From contig NZ_JAHBZK010000003.1 in NCBI RefSeq assembly GCF_019635465.1, positions 1 through 64,000 on the forward strand: 64,000 nucleotides of DNA, in the 5' to 3' direction. How positions within the stretch are numbered: position 1 is the stretch's first letter; each line of letters opens with the position of its first letter. The translations under genes were made by a program, and so were the position numbers. The DNA is from Hydrogenophaga sp. GTDB lineage: Bacteria > Pseudomonadota > Gammaproteobacteria > Burkholderiales > Burkholderiaceae_C. The notes under the pieces were generated by a model. The model saw only the letters and a list, made by a program, of their open reading frames with translations. It did no database searches and was not told the DNA's origin. Below, one piece after another: positions 38,793 to 48,279 of this stretch.

Positions 38793-39728
38793 ATGGACTT
38801 TCGTCAGCTCAAATACTTCGTCCAGATTGTCGAGAGCGGCAGCCTCGCCAAGGCGTCACGCCAACTGTTCATCGCTCAGCCCGCCTTGAGCCAGCAGATC
38901 GCCAAGCTCGAAGCGGAGGTTGGAAAGCCCCTGCTGATCCGCACGGCCAAGGGCGTGACACCGACCGAAAGCGGCACCGCCTTGCATCACCACGCGCGCT
39001 TCATGCTGCGCCAGCTCGAGCAGGCCTTGAGCATCGCCCGGCAGGACCCAGGCTCGGTGCACGGCATGGTCTCGGTGGGCCTTGCCGCCACCACGGTGTG
39101 CGCGGTCGGTGTGAGTTTCATGCGGCGCATCCGCGAGAAGTACCCCGGCATCGTGCTGAACGTGGTGGAAGGCATGAGCGGCCACCTGGCCCAGATGATG
39201 CGAATGGGTCAGCTCGATCTGGCCATCCTGTTCAGCCGCGACGCGGTGCCCGACCTCCCGTGCGAACCACTGGTCGAGGAAGCGCTGTTTGTGATGCTGC
39301 CGCAGGACAGCGATCTGGTGCCTCAGCGGCGTGTGAAGATCAGCTGCGCAGAAACAGCGGCCTTGCCGCTGATCCTGCCGACCAGCATTCACGGCCTGCG
39401 TCGCCGTATCACCACCGAGTTTGAACAGCGCAGTTTGACGGCGCACGTGGTGGCGGAAATCGACTCCCTGTCGCTGTTGATGAGCTGTGTGCGAGATGGC
39501 CTGGGCGCCACCATCAAGCCCATGGCGGCGGCCTTGCTGGAGGGTCGCATGCGTGAGCGCTGGCGCACGCTGGCCTTCTCGGACGCCGACATGAAGCGGC
39601 CGAACTATCTCTATTCGGTGGAACCGGCGCGCCTGTCGCCAGCCGCAGCGGTGGTGCGCAGCGAACTGCGCGATACCGTGAAGGACCTGGTGCGCGACGG
39701 CGTCTGGCGCGGCGTGAACCTGAGCTAG
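38793..39728 (+). CDS. LysR-family regulator (divergent from the twelve-gene unit)
   Basis: 311 residues starting [43 protein letters not shown] (about 20-39). The effector domain begins [14 protein letters not shown] and includes [20 protein letters not shown] and [16 protein letters not shown]. The upstream in-frame extension covers the control region and was not used. The gene shares the palindromic CTAG stop with the convergent tcuB. It is related to the LysR at 42.4-43.3 kb. Confidence 0.92.
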   Translation: MDFRQLKYFVQIVESGSLAKASRQLFIAQPALSQQIAKLEAEVGKPLLIRTAKGVTPTESGTALHHHARFMLRQLEQALSIARQDPGSVHGMVSVGLAATTVCAVGVSFMRRIREKYPGIVLNVVEGMSGHLAQMMRMGQLDLAILFSRDAVPDLPCEPLVEEALFVMLPQDSDLVPQRRVKISCAETAALPLILPTSIHGLRRRITTEFEQRSLTAHVVAEIDSLSLLMSCVRDGLGATIKPMAAALLEGRMRERWRTLAFSDADMKRPNYLYSVEPARLSPAAAVVRSELRDTVKDLVRDGVWRGVNLS

Positions 39729-40894
39729 TCCGAACCCAGACCGATCGGGTTGGGCAAGCGCCGCTCCACCGCGTGACGCAGCAGCGAGGCGGTTCGAAAC
39801 ACGCCGTGCGCGAACTTCCCATACGGCAGCGTGGCGAACAGGGCCATCACCGCGCCCAGGTGCAGGCACAGCAGCACCGTCATCGCAGGGGTGGCACGAC
39901 CCCACCACAGCAGCAGGCCGCTGGCACTGGTCAGGAACAGCAGGGCGATGAAGCCCAGGTCCATCGGCTTTTGCGCGGCATCGCCGTGCAGCGGGTGGCG
40001 TCGCCGGTTAAACCGCCACAGACCCGCCGTGCCGGCCATCAGCATCAAGCCCCCGGCGCCACCCAGCAGCTTGGGCAGGCTGGGCAGGTCATAGGGCGCC
40101 ACCCAACCGAACAGGTAGTGGTAGAGCGTGCCCACGCTGGTGGCCGCAAAACACAGCAGGAAGCCATAGAAAGTGAGGTGGTGCAAGCGCCGCCGCGAGA
40201 GCGTGTAGGCGTCGTCGTCGTTGTGGCAGCCATCGCCGTGGCCACCGTCCAGGTACTTCAGCCGCAACACATCGTGTGCGGCCTCGGCCGCCGCGGGCGC
40301 TTTCACGTCCACCGCACCGGTGACGGGTTTGATGTCGCGCCAGAAGCGGCGCACCCCCATGGCGAGCGCAAACACCACAAAGGCGAACACCGGCAGAAAG
40401 ATCGATACCAGCAGGTTGTGTGGAAACACGCGGTAGAAGTCACCCGCTGAGGCGTGGCTCCACAACGATCCTTGCGTGGCGGCGGCCATCATCAAGAACA
40501 GCGCCAATGCCAGCGCCAGTGCCACGGAAAGCACCAGCCCGTTGCGCTGGTAGAGCACACCCAGTGCCGGCGGCCAGGCGTAATCGGCATAGGTCTGGCC
40601 ACGCACCTGGGCCATGGCCTGCGGCACGTTCACGGCGAAGTCGTGCGGTGGCGCGTACTGGCAGGCATGCAGGCAGGCACCGCAGTTGTGACACAGGTTG
40701 GCCAGGAAGTGCACCTCGGCCTTGCCGAATTCGAGCCGGCGCGTCATGGCCGGGAACACCGCACAAAAGCCTTCGCAGTAGCGGCAGGCGTTGCAGATCT
40801 GCAGCTGGCGCGCCACCTCGGTCTCGGGTGCGGACAGCGGTTCTCCCTGCGCCAGCGCGCGCGCGTCACGCGCAAGGGCTTCAAGCGACTGCAT
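39725..40894 (-). CDS. tcuB: TcuB/CitB-like Fe-S and cytochrome-b membrane protein
   Basis: 389 residues. An N-terminal ferredoxin region carries two cysteine clusters, [18 protein letters not shown] (33-50) and [18 protein letters not shown] (68-85). About six membrane helices follow with conserved His residues ([39 protein letters not shown]). In Salmonella TcuB takes electrons from the flavoprotein TcuA during tricarballylate oxidation and passes them to the quinone pool. It overlaps tcuA by 14 bases. A His/Asp-rich cytoplasmic segment ([13 protein letters not shown], near 225) is unusual. Confidence 0.9.
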   Translation of the reverse strand: MQSLEALARDARALAQGEPLSAPETEVARQLQICNACRYCEGFCAVFPAMTRRLEFGKAEVHFLANLCHNCGACLHACQYAPPHDFAVNVPQAMAQVRGQTYADYAWPPALGVLYQRNGLVLSVALALALALFLMMAAATQGSLWSHASAGDFYRVFPHNLLVSIFLPVFAFVVFALAMGVRRFWRDIKPVTGAVDVKAPAAAEAAHDVLRLKYLDGGHGDGCHNDDDAYTLSRRRLHHLTFYGFLLCFAATSVGTLYHYLFGWVAPYDLPSLPKLLGGAGGLMLMAGTAGLWRFNRRRHPLHGDAAQKPMDLGFIALLFLTSASGLLLWWGRATPAMTVLLCLHLGAVMALFATLPYGKFAHGVFRTASLLRHAVERRLPNPIGLGSD

Positions 40895-42293
40895 GAGCCA
40901 CCCCTTTCACGGCGGCCGCGGCGGCGCGGGTGCCGGCAATGCGACCGAAGGCCGTGCCAATGGACATGCCCACGCCCGCGGTGTAGCCCTTGCCCAGCAC
41001 GTTGCCGGCCATCATTTCGCCGGCCACAAAGAGGTTGTCGCTGGGCACGCCGTTGAACCGCACGGCGGCGGTGTCGTCAGTCTTGAGGCCCAGATAGGTG
41101 AAGGTGACGCCCGGGCGCAGGGCGTAGCCGTAAAACGGTGCGGTGTCGATCGGCCGCGCCCAGTGCGTCTTGGCCGGCGCAAGACCATCGGTGTGGCAAT
41201 CGTCGAGCGCGGTGTGATCGAACGTACCCACGCGGCAGGCGGCGTTGTAGTCGTTGAGGGTCTGCATGAAGGTGGTCTCGTCCAGGCCCAGCTGGCGCGC
41301 GAGTTCGGGCAGGCTGTCGGCCTTGACGCCCGGGAACACGGGCGGCATGAAGCGGCCAATGGCCTTGGCGTCGATCACGGAGTAGGCGATCTGATCGGGC
41401 TGCTGTGCGACCAGACGACCCCAGATGGCGTATCGCTTGGGCCAGAAGTCCTCGCCCTCGTCGTAGAAGCGGCGCGCGTCGCGGTTCACCACCACGCCCA
41501 ACGACACGCAGTCAATGCGCGTGCAGATGCCACCGTCGTAGAGCGGCGCGCGCGCGTCGATGGCCACCATGTGGGCCTGCGTCGGGTCACCGATGCGGTC
41601 GGCCCCGTGGTCGTCGATCAGGTGCTTGAGCAACACGCCCTGGTTGAAGGCGGTGCCGCGGATCAGGAAGTTGTCGGCCGGCCACTCCCCGCGTTCGTTG
41701 CGGCCCCAGGCCTCGCGCAACCAGCCGCGGTTGGATTCGAACCCCCCGGCGGCCAGCACGCAGGTGCGCGCCGTGAGGCGCTCACCGTTCTTGAGGTGGG
41801 CCGCCAGAAAGCGACCGTCCTGCACGTCGATGCGCTCCACCGGGGCTTCGTAGCGGATCTTCACACCCAGACGCTCGGCGCTTCGGTAGTACGCGTTCAC
41901 CAGGGCCTTGCCACCCCCCATGAAGAAGGCGTTGGTGCGCGCCACGTGCAACGCACCCGACAACGGCGGCTGGAAGTGCACGCCGTGGCTGCGCATCCAG
42001 TCGCGGCAGGTCGACGAAGCTCGAATGGTCAGTCGCGCGAGGTGTTCGTCGGTGATGCCACCCGTCACCTTGAGCAGGTCTTGCCAGTACTCCTCTTCGG
42101 GGTAGGCATCGACCAGCACGTCTTGCGGAGCGTCGTGCATGCAGCGCAGGTTGCGCGTGTGGGCGGAGTTGCCACCGCGCCAGGCACGCGGCGCCGCCTC
42201 CAGCAGCAGCACACTGGCGCCTGCTTCCCGGGCCATGAGGGCTGCACACAAGGCCGCGTTGCCGCCGCCGATCACCAATACATCGATATCCAT
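40881..42293 (-). CDS. tcuA: TcuA-like FAD-dependent tricarballylate dehydrogenase
   Basis: 470 residues, FAD_binding_2 family: [20 protein letters not shown] (4-23), [22 protein letters not shown] typical of Tcu[15 protein letters not shown] near 185, and [23 protein letters not shown] near 425. It oxidises a tricarboxylate such as tricarballylate to cis-aconitate in the characterised system. Paired with tcuB; the tcuC transporter gene is absent here. The exact substrate in this organism is inferred from the family. Confidence 0.9.
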   Translation of the reverse strand: MDIDVLVIGGGNAALCAALMAREAGASVLLLEAAPRAWRGGNSAHTRNLRCMHDAPQDVLVDAYPEEEYWQDLLKVTGGITDEHLARLTIRASSTCRDWMRSHGVHFQPPLSGALHVARTNAFFMGGGKALVNAYYRSAERLGVKIRYEAPVERIDVQDGRFLAAHLKNGERLTARTCVLAAGGFESNRGWLREAWGRNERGEWPADNFLIRGTAFNQGVLLKHLIDDHGADRIGDPTQAHMVAIDARAPLYDGGICTRIDCVSLGVVVNRDARRFYDEGEDFWPKRYAIWGRLVAQQPDQIAYSVIDAKAIGRFMPPVFPGVKADSLPELARQLGLDETTFMQTLNDYNAACRVGTFDHTALDDCHTDGLAPAKTHWARPIDTAPFYGYALRPGVTFTYLGLKTDDTAAVRFNGVPSDNLFVAGEMMAGNVLGKGYTAGVGMSIGTAFGRIAGTRAAAAAVKGVAHAVA

Positions 42294-42392
42294 GGCGCCT
42301 TCGGAATCAGCGCCGATGACCGTTCACCCGCGCTGGCGGCGACTCTATGCCCTGATCGAACGCCGGTGAACCCGGCCTGCGTCATGGGGGTA

Positions 42393-43346
42393 TCAGTTTT
42401 CGTGATGCCACAGCCGGGTGCCCGGCCAGGTACCGCCTTCGATGAGCCGCTTGACGCAATCCACAACCACCACGCGCGTGGCCAGCGCTGCGGGCGAGAG
42501 CTCATCCTCTGACAGGCTGCACAGCAGGTTGGTGCGGCGAACCTGCGGGTCGTCGATGAGCGAGAGGCGAAACCGCTGCGCGGCGTCTGGGAATCCGTGC
42601 ACGGCGGCATAAGGCTGCAAGCTGCTGCCCAGACCGGCATCCACGGCGGCCATCACCATGGAAAGCGAGTCGACTTCCATCACCACGTGCGGCGTGATGC
42701 CAGCGCGCTCGAACGCGGCGTCCAGCGTGAGCCGCAGCCCGTGGGGGTGCGTGGGCAGGATCAACGCCTCGTTGGCGAGATCGCGCAGCTTCAAGCGCGC
42801 CGGGCGACGACGGCGCCCCTGTGACACGAGGAACAGGTCCTCGGTGAACAAGGGTTGCCGCTCCAACAGGCGATCCACCGGCGCCTGCGCCCTGGCGCCC
42901 GAGCGCGGATCGAACAGCACCGCCATGTCGATCTCGCGCGCCTTGAGCTGTGCCGCCAGGTGACCCGACATGCCCTCCACCAGGTGCAGTCGCACGTCGG
43001 GGTAGCGCTCGCGCATGGCCTGCATCAACGGCAGGCCCAGCACGGCGGCGGTGGTGGGCGCCAGACCCACGCTCACGGAACCCGACAGTCGCGCAGCTTG
43101 CGCCGCGCGCACCGCCTGCTCGGCATGGCGCAGCGTGAGCTTGGCCTCGCGGAAAAACGCCATGCCGGCCTCGGTGGCCAACACGCCACGCGGCGTGCGC
43201 TGAAAGAGTCGCGTGCTCAGCTCGCTCTCCAGCCGGCTGATCTGCTGGCTGAGCGCGGATTGGGCCATGTCCAGCTCGGTGGCGGCACGGCTCATCGAGC
43301 CGAGCTCGACGACACGGACGAAATAGCGCAGTTGACGAAGTTCCAT
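42393..43346 (-). CDS. LysR-family regulator upstream of tcuAB
   Basis: 317 residues starting MELRQLRYFVRVVELGSMSR, HTH AATELDMAQSALSQQISRLE (21-40). The effector domain begins VSVGLAPTTAAVLG and includes [21 protein letters not shown] and LGSSLQPYAAVHGFPDA. It lies upstream of tcuA in the same direction, with 99 bases between. By position it resembles TcuR. Segments such as [14 protein letters not shown] and VVMEVDSLS are shared with the LysR at 38.8 kb, so the two are paralogues. Confidence 0.9.
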   Translation of the reverse strand: MELRQLRYFVRVVELGSMSRAATELDMAQSALSQQISRLESELSTRLFQRTPRGVLATEAGMAFFREAKLTLRHAEQAVRAAQAARLSGSVSVGLAPTTAAVLGLPLMQAMRERYPDVRLHLVEGMSGHLAAQLKAREIDMAVLFDPRSGARAQAPVDRLLERQPLFTEDLFLVSQGRRRRPARLKLRDLANEALILPTHPHGLRLTLDAAFERAGITPHVVMEVDSLSMVMAAVDAGLGSSLQPYAAVHGFPDAAQRFRLSLIDDPQVRRTNLLCSLSEDELSPAALATRVVVVDCVKRLIEGGTWPGTRLWHHEN

Positions 43347-43582
43347 GGTGTCGAATGGTGCGCTGCGGTCGATGGGCCCCAGGCGCGCCGAGCGGCATTG
43401 TCGTTGCATCCGCTGCAGCGCAGTTGCAAGGCATTGCCCTGCGAACCCGATGCCTTGCCATCCATCGCGTCACGTGGCCAGAGGCCGATCCCGCGTTGAT
43501 CCAGGTCAACACCTCCGCCACCACGAGGTCCAGCATGCCCGTGCGCCCATGTGGGCGCGCGATCCTCTCGAAAGGAACGACC

Positions 43583-44083
43583 ATGGGCATGACACGCAGA
43601 AGCTGGGTGGCGTTGGCCGCCACGTTGGCGATGGGGTTGGTGGGCGGGCAGGCGCAGGCTCGCCCGGCCGTGGTGAAGGTCTCGCTCTGGGACCGGGGGG
43701 CCATGTCGATGGCCATGCTGGAACGTGGCCCGATGATGGGCATGGAAGCGGGCCACATGCCCAACGGGCCGATGGGCATCTCGGTATCGACAGCCACCGT
43801 GCCGGCGGGTGACGTGACCTTCAACGTCACCAACGACTCCACCGTCATGGAACACGAGATGGTGGTCTCGCCCGTCAAGGACGAACGCACGCCGCTGCCG
43901 TACAACAAGGCCGCGCAGAAGGTGGACGAAGACGCCGCCGGGCACCTGGGTGAGGTGGCCGAGCTGGCGCAGGGTCAGAAGGGCTCGCTCACGCTGAGCA
44001 TGAAACCGGGGCGATACGTCCTCTACTGCAACATCGCCGGCCACTATGCGCTGGGCATGTGGACCCTGTTGACGGTGAAGTGA
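43583..44083 (+). CDS. Cupredoxin-domain copper-binding protein
   Basis: 166 residues. Signal peptide SWVALAATLAMGLVGGQAQA, then a Met/Gly/His-rich segment (about 40-65), then a plastocyanin-like fold: TATVPAGDVTFNVTNDS, His91 in MEHEMVV, and the C-terminal copper loop Cys149-x4-His154-x4-Met159 (CNIAGHYALGM). All four type-1 copper ligands are visible. Start MGMTRRS has AAAGGA six bases upstream; the longer frame overlaps the lysR region and lacks a leader. Likely a periplasmic electron carrier or copper-handling protein. Confidence 0.9.
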   Translation: MGMTRRSWVALAATLAMGLVGGQAQARPAVVKVSLWDRGAMSMAMLERGPMMGMEAGHMPNGPMGISVSTATVPAGDVTFNVTNDSTVMEHEMVVSPVKDERTPLPYNKAAQKVDEDAAGHLGEVAELAQGQKGSLTLSMKPGRYVLYCNIAGHYALGMWTLLTVK

Positions 44084-44122
44084 CCGCGCGCGGCCATGGC
44101 CGCACCCGCACTGCCTGGCCGT

Positions 44123-44521
44123 TCAGCGCGTGCCGCCCAGGCGGTGCGTAAACGCCACCACCAGCGCCGACACCAGAAAGAAGGCCTGCAGCTCAAGCCG
44201 CCAGCCCCCGGAATTGCTCAGCTGCAGCCAGTGGCCCATGTGGGCCAGCCACAGCGCAATGACCATGTTGGTGGCGATCACCAGTGCGGCCGGCACGACC
44301 CAGAAGCCGGCCAGCAGCATCAGCGGCGCGAGCACTTCGCCCAGGTAGACGCCGTAAGCGATCCAGCCCGGCCAGCCGCGCGCCACCAGCATGCCTTCGA
44401 TGCCGCCCACGCCGTTGGTGATCTTGGCCCAGCCGTGCAGCAGCAGGAGCAGGGCCAAGGTCCAGCGCAGGATGAGGGCGCCAGCGCGCGGGTGGTCGAA
44501 GAGGGCGTTGAGTTGGTTCAT
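44123..44521 (-). CDS. DoxX-family membrane protein
   Basis: 132 residues with four hydrophobic helices: ALILRWTLALLLLLHGWAKI at the start, LGEVLAPLMLLAGFWVVPAAL in the middle, and LELQAFFLVSALVVAFTHRL near the end. The N-terminal LHGWAKI and GEVLAPLML patterns are DoxX/YphA-like. Function in this family is poorly defined. The longer upstream frame has no hydrophobic or domain support. Convergent with the cupredoxin gene. Confidence 0.85.
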   Translation of the reverse strand: MNQLNALFDHPRAGALILRWTLALLLLLHGWAKITNGVGGIEGMLVARGWPGWIAYGVYLGEVLAPLMLLAGFWVVPAALVIATNMVIALWLAHMGHWLQLSNSGGWRLELQAFFLVSALVVAFTHRLGGTR

Positions 44522-44591
44522 GAAGCGAGATGACAAAGGAAAAAGGCACCGAGCGATGCCGTCGGGTGACCCTGAAGGATCGGCCACCGGG

Positions 44592-44631
44592 GAGCCGGGT
44601 TCCCGGCTCGCGCGCATTGTCATCGCGCGCG
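44592..44631. repeat. Two adjacent hairpins
   Basis: GAGCCGGG-TT-CCCGGCTC (44592-44609) is a perfect 8-base stem. It is followed at once by CGCGCGC...GCGCGCG (44609-44631) enclosing ATTGTCATC. They lie between the flagellar-rod-like gene and doxX, both on the minus strand. No U-run follows, so if they terminate transcription they do so in another way. Confidence 0.6.
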
Positions 44632-44699
44632 GGCTTGCACACGGTCAGCCGGCGGCAGGGCGCGCCGCGCGGGCGTGACGGCAAGCTGCGCGGTGCGCC

Positions 44700-44999
44700 T
44701 CAGGCCTTTTCGTCGAACAGGCGCCCGAGCGTTCGGTCCACGGTCTCGATGACCTTCACATTGGCCTTGAAGCTGAGCGCCGCGGCCATCTGGTCGACCA
44801 CCTCCTGCTCCAGCGACACGCCCGGGCTGGCTGCGCGCTCGGTGTGAGCCTCCACGCCACCTTCGGCGCGGGCGCTGGCCCTGACCTCTTCGCGCCGGAA
44901 GCCGGGCGTCATGGCGTTGGCGACGTTGTGCGCCGACGCGTCCAGGCGCAGCGAGGCGGCCTGCAGGCCCGAGGTGGCGGTGGACAGCGCTGAAATCAT
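44700..44999 (-). CDS. Short flagellar-rod-like protein (FlgB/FlgC-type ends)
   Basis: 99 residues with both conserved ends of rod/hook proteins and almost nothing between. The N-terminus is ISALSTATSGLQAASLRLDASAHNVANAMTPGFRRE; the C-terminal helix is LEQEVVDQMAAALSFKANVKVIETVDRTLG. In FlgC these ends form the coiled coil of the rod, but FlgC has about 40 more residues. There is no flagellar gene around it. It is probably a divergent homologue; whether it enters the basal body is not known. Confidence 0.75.
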   Translation of the reverse strand: MISALSTATSGLQAASLRLDASAHNVANAMTPGFRREEVRASARAEGGVEAHTERAASPGVSLEQEVVDQMAAALSFKANVKVIETVDRTLGRLFDEKA

Positions 45000-45143
45000 G
45001 GCGGGCTCCGTGGTCAGGGTGCGGCGCAGGCCATGCGCCGCCTACGGGGTGTATCGGCACGCGCAGCGCCAACTTGAGGGCGCGGGCCCACCGCCATCGA
45101 TACACTGCGCACCGACCCCCGACCCCCACAACCAGGAGTCCCC

Positions 45144-45566
45144 ATGGCGAGCTACGTTGAACAAGTGCTGACACAGGACGAACGCGTGGTGCACGTGGGC
45201 AACGTCAGCCTGTGGTCGATGTCTTCGTTGCTGCTGATCGGGCTGTTGCTGCTGCCGCTGTTCGGCGTGGGCCTGCTGTTCTGGCTGACCGCCTGGATCC
45301 GCTACAAGACGACCGAGCTGGCCATCACCAACAAACGCGTGATCGCCAAGTTCGGCTTCATCAGCCGGCGCACGGTCGAGATCAACATCAACAAGGTCGA
45401 GAGCATCCAGGTCGACCAGGGCGTGCTGGGCCGCATCTTCGACTACGGCACGCTGATGGTTTCCGGTGCGGGCGACCCGCAGGCGCCCATTCCCGGCATC
45501 TCCAACCCGATCGGCTTTCGCAAGGCGTTTGTGGAGGCCCAGGAGCAGGCGCTGGCGCGCCGCTGA
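45144..45566 (+). CDS. Bacterial PH-domain membrane protein (YdbS/bPH2-like)
   Basis: 140 residues. Two close membrane helices (LWSMSSLLLIGLLLLPLFGVGLLFWLTAWIRY, about 25-55) are followed by the bPH2 strand pattern TTELAITNKRVIAKFGFISRRTVEININKVESIQVDQGVLGRIFDYGTL. Members are small membrane proteins of unknown role. A terminator-like repeat (AGGCCCGCAAACGGGCCT) follows the stop at 45569-45586. Confidence 0.88.
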   Translation: MASYVEQVLTQDERVVHVGNVSLWSMSSLLLIGLLLLPLFGVGLLFWLTAWIRYKTTELAITNKRVIAKFGFISRRTVEININKVESIQVDQGVLGRIFDYGTLMVSGAGDPQAPIPGISNPIGFRKAFVEAQEQALARR

Positions 45567-45597
45567 ACAGGCCCGCAAACGGGCCTGAAGCTACCGC

Positions 45598-46653
45598 TCA
45601 ATTGCCGTCGGGAACTGGGTTGCGCCGCAACGGGCTGAACGCCGGCGCGCCGCGGATCGGTGATTGCTCCCCGATGGTCAGCGCATGGGTGGCCTCCTGA
45701 ACCCAACGTTTGCGCATGGCCAGGGCCTCAGCGCACATGTGGTCCGGATCGAAGTGCAGGTCGCCACACGTGTAGACCGTGGCGCAGTCCTCCCGCAGCG
45801 CGTCCACCATCTGCCAGCCCCGCAGGCGCTGTCCATTGCTGGTGCACCAATGGCTTGGGTCGGCATAGTGCGCATCGGAGAGCATCTGCGGCGGTGGTTC
45901 TGACGATCCGGCCTCGGCCAGTGCATCGAGTTGCGCCAGGACGTCGCCGGGCAATGTATGCGGGTCCCGAATCACATCAAACGAATACAAAGACAGGCTG
46001 GCGCGGCATACCCCGTCGCCGGCCAATCCCAGCCTGGGGAACGGCACCCAGCTATCCACCAACACTGGATCGCCATCGCCCTTGACCACCACAAACACGT
46101 GCGCATCGTGCACGGGCCCACCCAGACGCTCTCCAGCGGTCGGATCAGAAACCATCTCCACCGTCGGTAAGTGCGCTCGCAAAGCTGGAAACTCGTCGTA
46201 AATGTGTTTCAAGCCCGCGCCGATGAGCACGAAATTGAGCGCAGCGTGGCGATCGCAGGTCCCGGTCCCGGCGTACAAAAGCTCTTTCGCATACCAGACT
46301 TGACGCGAATCGCCCTGTTTGACGGCCGCATAGCGGTTGGCAAACCTGCTGGCCAGCGCCCGCCCGCGGGAGAAGTCGTCCGCGGCGCTGCTCTTGTGAT
46401 TGATGGACCGACGATCCATCGATTGGCTCAGCGCCCAGGCGCCGACCACGAACGCGACGTAGGTCTTCAGGCTGATCGTGCGAGTTTGCGGCTCCAGCGG
46501 TGCCAGGCCAAGGAACGCCCTGCGGGACACAACGTCGGACGGCAACAGCTGGTCCTTGAGTCGAGTCGCATCCGCCCGCGCCTCGGCGGTGCCGATGTCG
46601 GGTTCCGTTGCAGCAAGCGCAGACAGTCTGTCGACGATGGGGCCCCGGGGCAT
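45598..46653 (-). CDS. Unrecognised protein with possible Cys-His-Asp (transglutaminase-like) triad
   Basis: 351 residues from MPRGPIVDRL; a 37-residue extension to 46764 is also open, but GGGGA lies four bases before this ATG. No family was recognised with certainty. The central part shows GTGTCDRHAALNFVL (Cys133), HDAHVFVVVKGDGD (His185) and PVLVDSWVP (Asp200). This Cys...His...Asp order and the VDSW block match the pattern of papain/transglutaminase-fold enzymes, including type III effectors of the HopX/XopE kind. There is no leader peptide or membrane helix after residue 80. Base composition looks less GC-rich than its neighbours, which may mean transfer. Function is open. Confidence 0.6.
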   Translation of the reverse strand: MPRGPIVDRLSALAATEPDIGTAEARADATRLKDQLLPSDVVSRRAFLGLAPLEPQTRTISLKTYVAFVVGAWALSQSMDRRSINHKSSAADDFSRGRALASRFANRYAAVKQGDSRQVWYAKELLYAGTGTCDRHAALNFVLIGAGLKHIYDEFPALRAHLPTVEMVSDPTAGERLGGPVHDAHVFVVVKGDGDPVLVDSWVPFPRLGLAGDGVCRASLSLYSFDVIRDPHTLPGDVLAQLDALAEAGSSEPPPQMLSDAHYADPSHWCTSNGQRLRGWQMVDALREDCATVYTCGDLHFDPDHMCAEALAMRKRWVQEATHALTIGEQSPIRGAPAFSPLRRNPVPDGN

Positions 46654-46827
46654 CGTTCCCCGCGCGGATTGAAACGGTCTCACAGGCCAACTTTCGTGTA
46701 GAGCGGCACATACCGCCTCGCTACGTAACGACCGATGACCGAGCGTTCCCCCAACGCACAACATTCAGAGCGGGTGAGCCCTCACGCGCTCACGAGCAGA
46801 TTCATCCAGGGCCAGCTGGGCCGCCGC

Positions 46828-47301
46828 TCACTTGGCAAACAGCTTGTTGATGTCGCCAAAGGCCTTGACCTCGATGGCGTTGCCCGAGGGGTCGAGGAAG
46901 AACATCGTGGCCTGCTCGCCGGGCTGACCCTTGAAGCGGATGTAGGGCTCGATCACGAACGCGGTGCCCAGGCTTTTCAAGCGCTCGGCCATGGCTTCCC
47001 AGTCGGCCATGGGCAGCACGATGCCGAAGTGGCGCACCGGCACACCGTGGCCATCGACCGCGTTGGTTGCGGCACTGCCGCAGGCCTCGGGCGCCAGGTG
47101 GGCGACGATCTGGTGGCCATAGAAGTTGAAGTCAATCCACTCGGGCGAGCTGCGGCCTTCGGGGCAACCCAGCATTTCGCCATAGAAGTGGCGCGCGGCC
47201 GCCAGGTCGTGCACCGGGAAGGCCAGGTGAAAGGGCGACAGCGGTGCCGGGTTGGTGGTGGGTGCGGTCATGACCGGGCGGTCGGCGGTGGCGGTGGACA
47301 T
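46828..47301 (-). CDS. VOC-family (glyoxalase-like) protein
   Basis: 157 residues with a vicinal-oxygen-chelate fold: [28 protein letters not shown] in the first half, and [37 protein letters not shown] in the second. Metal-binding His and Glu positions are plausible (HLAF, HFGI, EVKAF). It diverges from a LysR gene 110 bases away, which may control it. Substrate unknown; dioxygenase and glyoxalase members both exist. Confidence 0.87.
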   Translation of the reverse strand: MSTATADRPVMTAPTTNPAPLSPFHLAFPVHDLAAARHFYGEMLGCPEGRSSPEWIDFNFYGHQIVAHLAPEACGSAATNAVDGHGVPVRHFGIVLPMADWEAMAERLKSLGTAFVIEPYIRFKGQPGEQATMFFLDPSGNAIEVKAFGDINKLFAK

Positions 47302-47411
47302 GGCGTTTGGGCGCGCAAGCGCAAGGGGGAGAAGAGGGCGTCGATGCTAGGCCTTGCCGAGCCAAAAGAAAATCAAACGATATTTGCACCGAGCATCAAT
47401 AATCTTTGACC

Positions 47412-48278
47412 ATGATCCGCGAACTCAAGACCCTGATGGCGGTGGCGCGCGAGGGCACCTTCGCCGCCGCCGGTGACGCCGTCGGGCTGACCCAGGCCGC
47501 GGTGAGCGCCCAGATGAAGCGCCTGGAGGACGAGCTGGGCTTCGCGCTGTTCGAGCGCACGGGCCGCTCGGCGCGGCTCAATGCGCGCGGCCTGCAGACG
47601 CTGGCCCAGGCGCAGGAGCTGTTGCAGCTCTACGGCCAGCTGGGCGCGCGCCAGCGCGCACGCGGCCCGGCCGCCTTCGTGCACCTGGGCGCCATTGCGT
47701 CGGTGCAGCAGTCGCTGTTGCCTGCGGCGATTGCGCGTTTTCACCGCCAGCGCCCGGGCAGCCGCACGCGGGTGGCGCCCGGTGTGTCGTCCGCCCTGCT
47801 CAACCTGGTCGACGCGGGCGAGATCGATGCGGCGGTGATCATCCGCCCACCCTTTGCCCTGCAGAGCGATCTGCGCTGGAGCACGTTGGCGCGCGAGCCG
47901 TTTCAGCTGCTGGTGCCGCGCAAGTACACCGGCAAACACTGGCGCCAGCTGCTGGCCGAGCTGCCCTTCATCCGCTACGACCGCACCTCGTTCGGTGGCC
48001 GCCAGGTCGACCGCTTCCTGCGCGCACAGCGCCTGAGCGTGCAGGAGGTCTGCGAGGTGGACGAGCCCGAAGCCCTGGCCCAACTCGTGGCCAGCGGCCT
48101 GGGTGCGGCGCTGGTGCCTCTCACCACCGGGCGGCGGCGCTGGCCCGCGGGCGTGCACGCGCTGGACCTGGGTGCGCACGCCTTCGAGCGCGAGATCGGC
48201 CTGGTGCACAGGGCCGACGCGGCCGAGCCGGTGCAGCAACTCGCGCAGCTGCTGCGCGAGGTCTACGGCGCCGACTGA
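47412..48278 (+). CDS. LysR-family regulator
   Basis: 288 residues starting MIRELKTLMAVAREGTFAAA, HTH AGDAVGLTQAAVSAQMKRLE (20-39), then an effector domain with VHLGAIASVQQSLLP, GEIDAAVIIRPPF and ASGLGAALVPL. It diverges from the VOC gene and probably regulates it. Ends just before the convergent tag gene (one base apart). Confidence 0.9.
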   Translation: MIRELKTLMAVAREGTFAAAGDAVGLTQAAVSAQMKRLEDELGFALFERTGRSARLNARGLQTLAQAQELLQLYGQLGARQRARGPAAFVHLGAIASVQQSLLPAAIARFHRQRPGSRTRVAPGVSSALLNLVDAGEIDAAVIIRPPFALQSDLRWSTLAREPFQLLVPRKYTGKHWRQLLAELPFIRYDRTSFGGRQVDRFLRAQRLSVQEVCEVDEPEALAQLVASGLGAALVPLTTGRRRWPAGVHALDLGAHAFEREIGLVHRADAAEPVQQLAQLLREVYGAD

Positions 48279-48279
48279 C

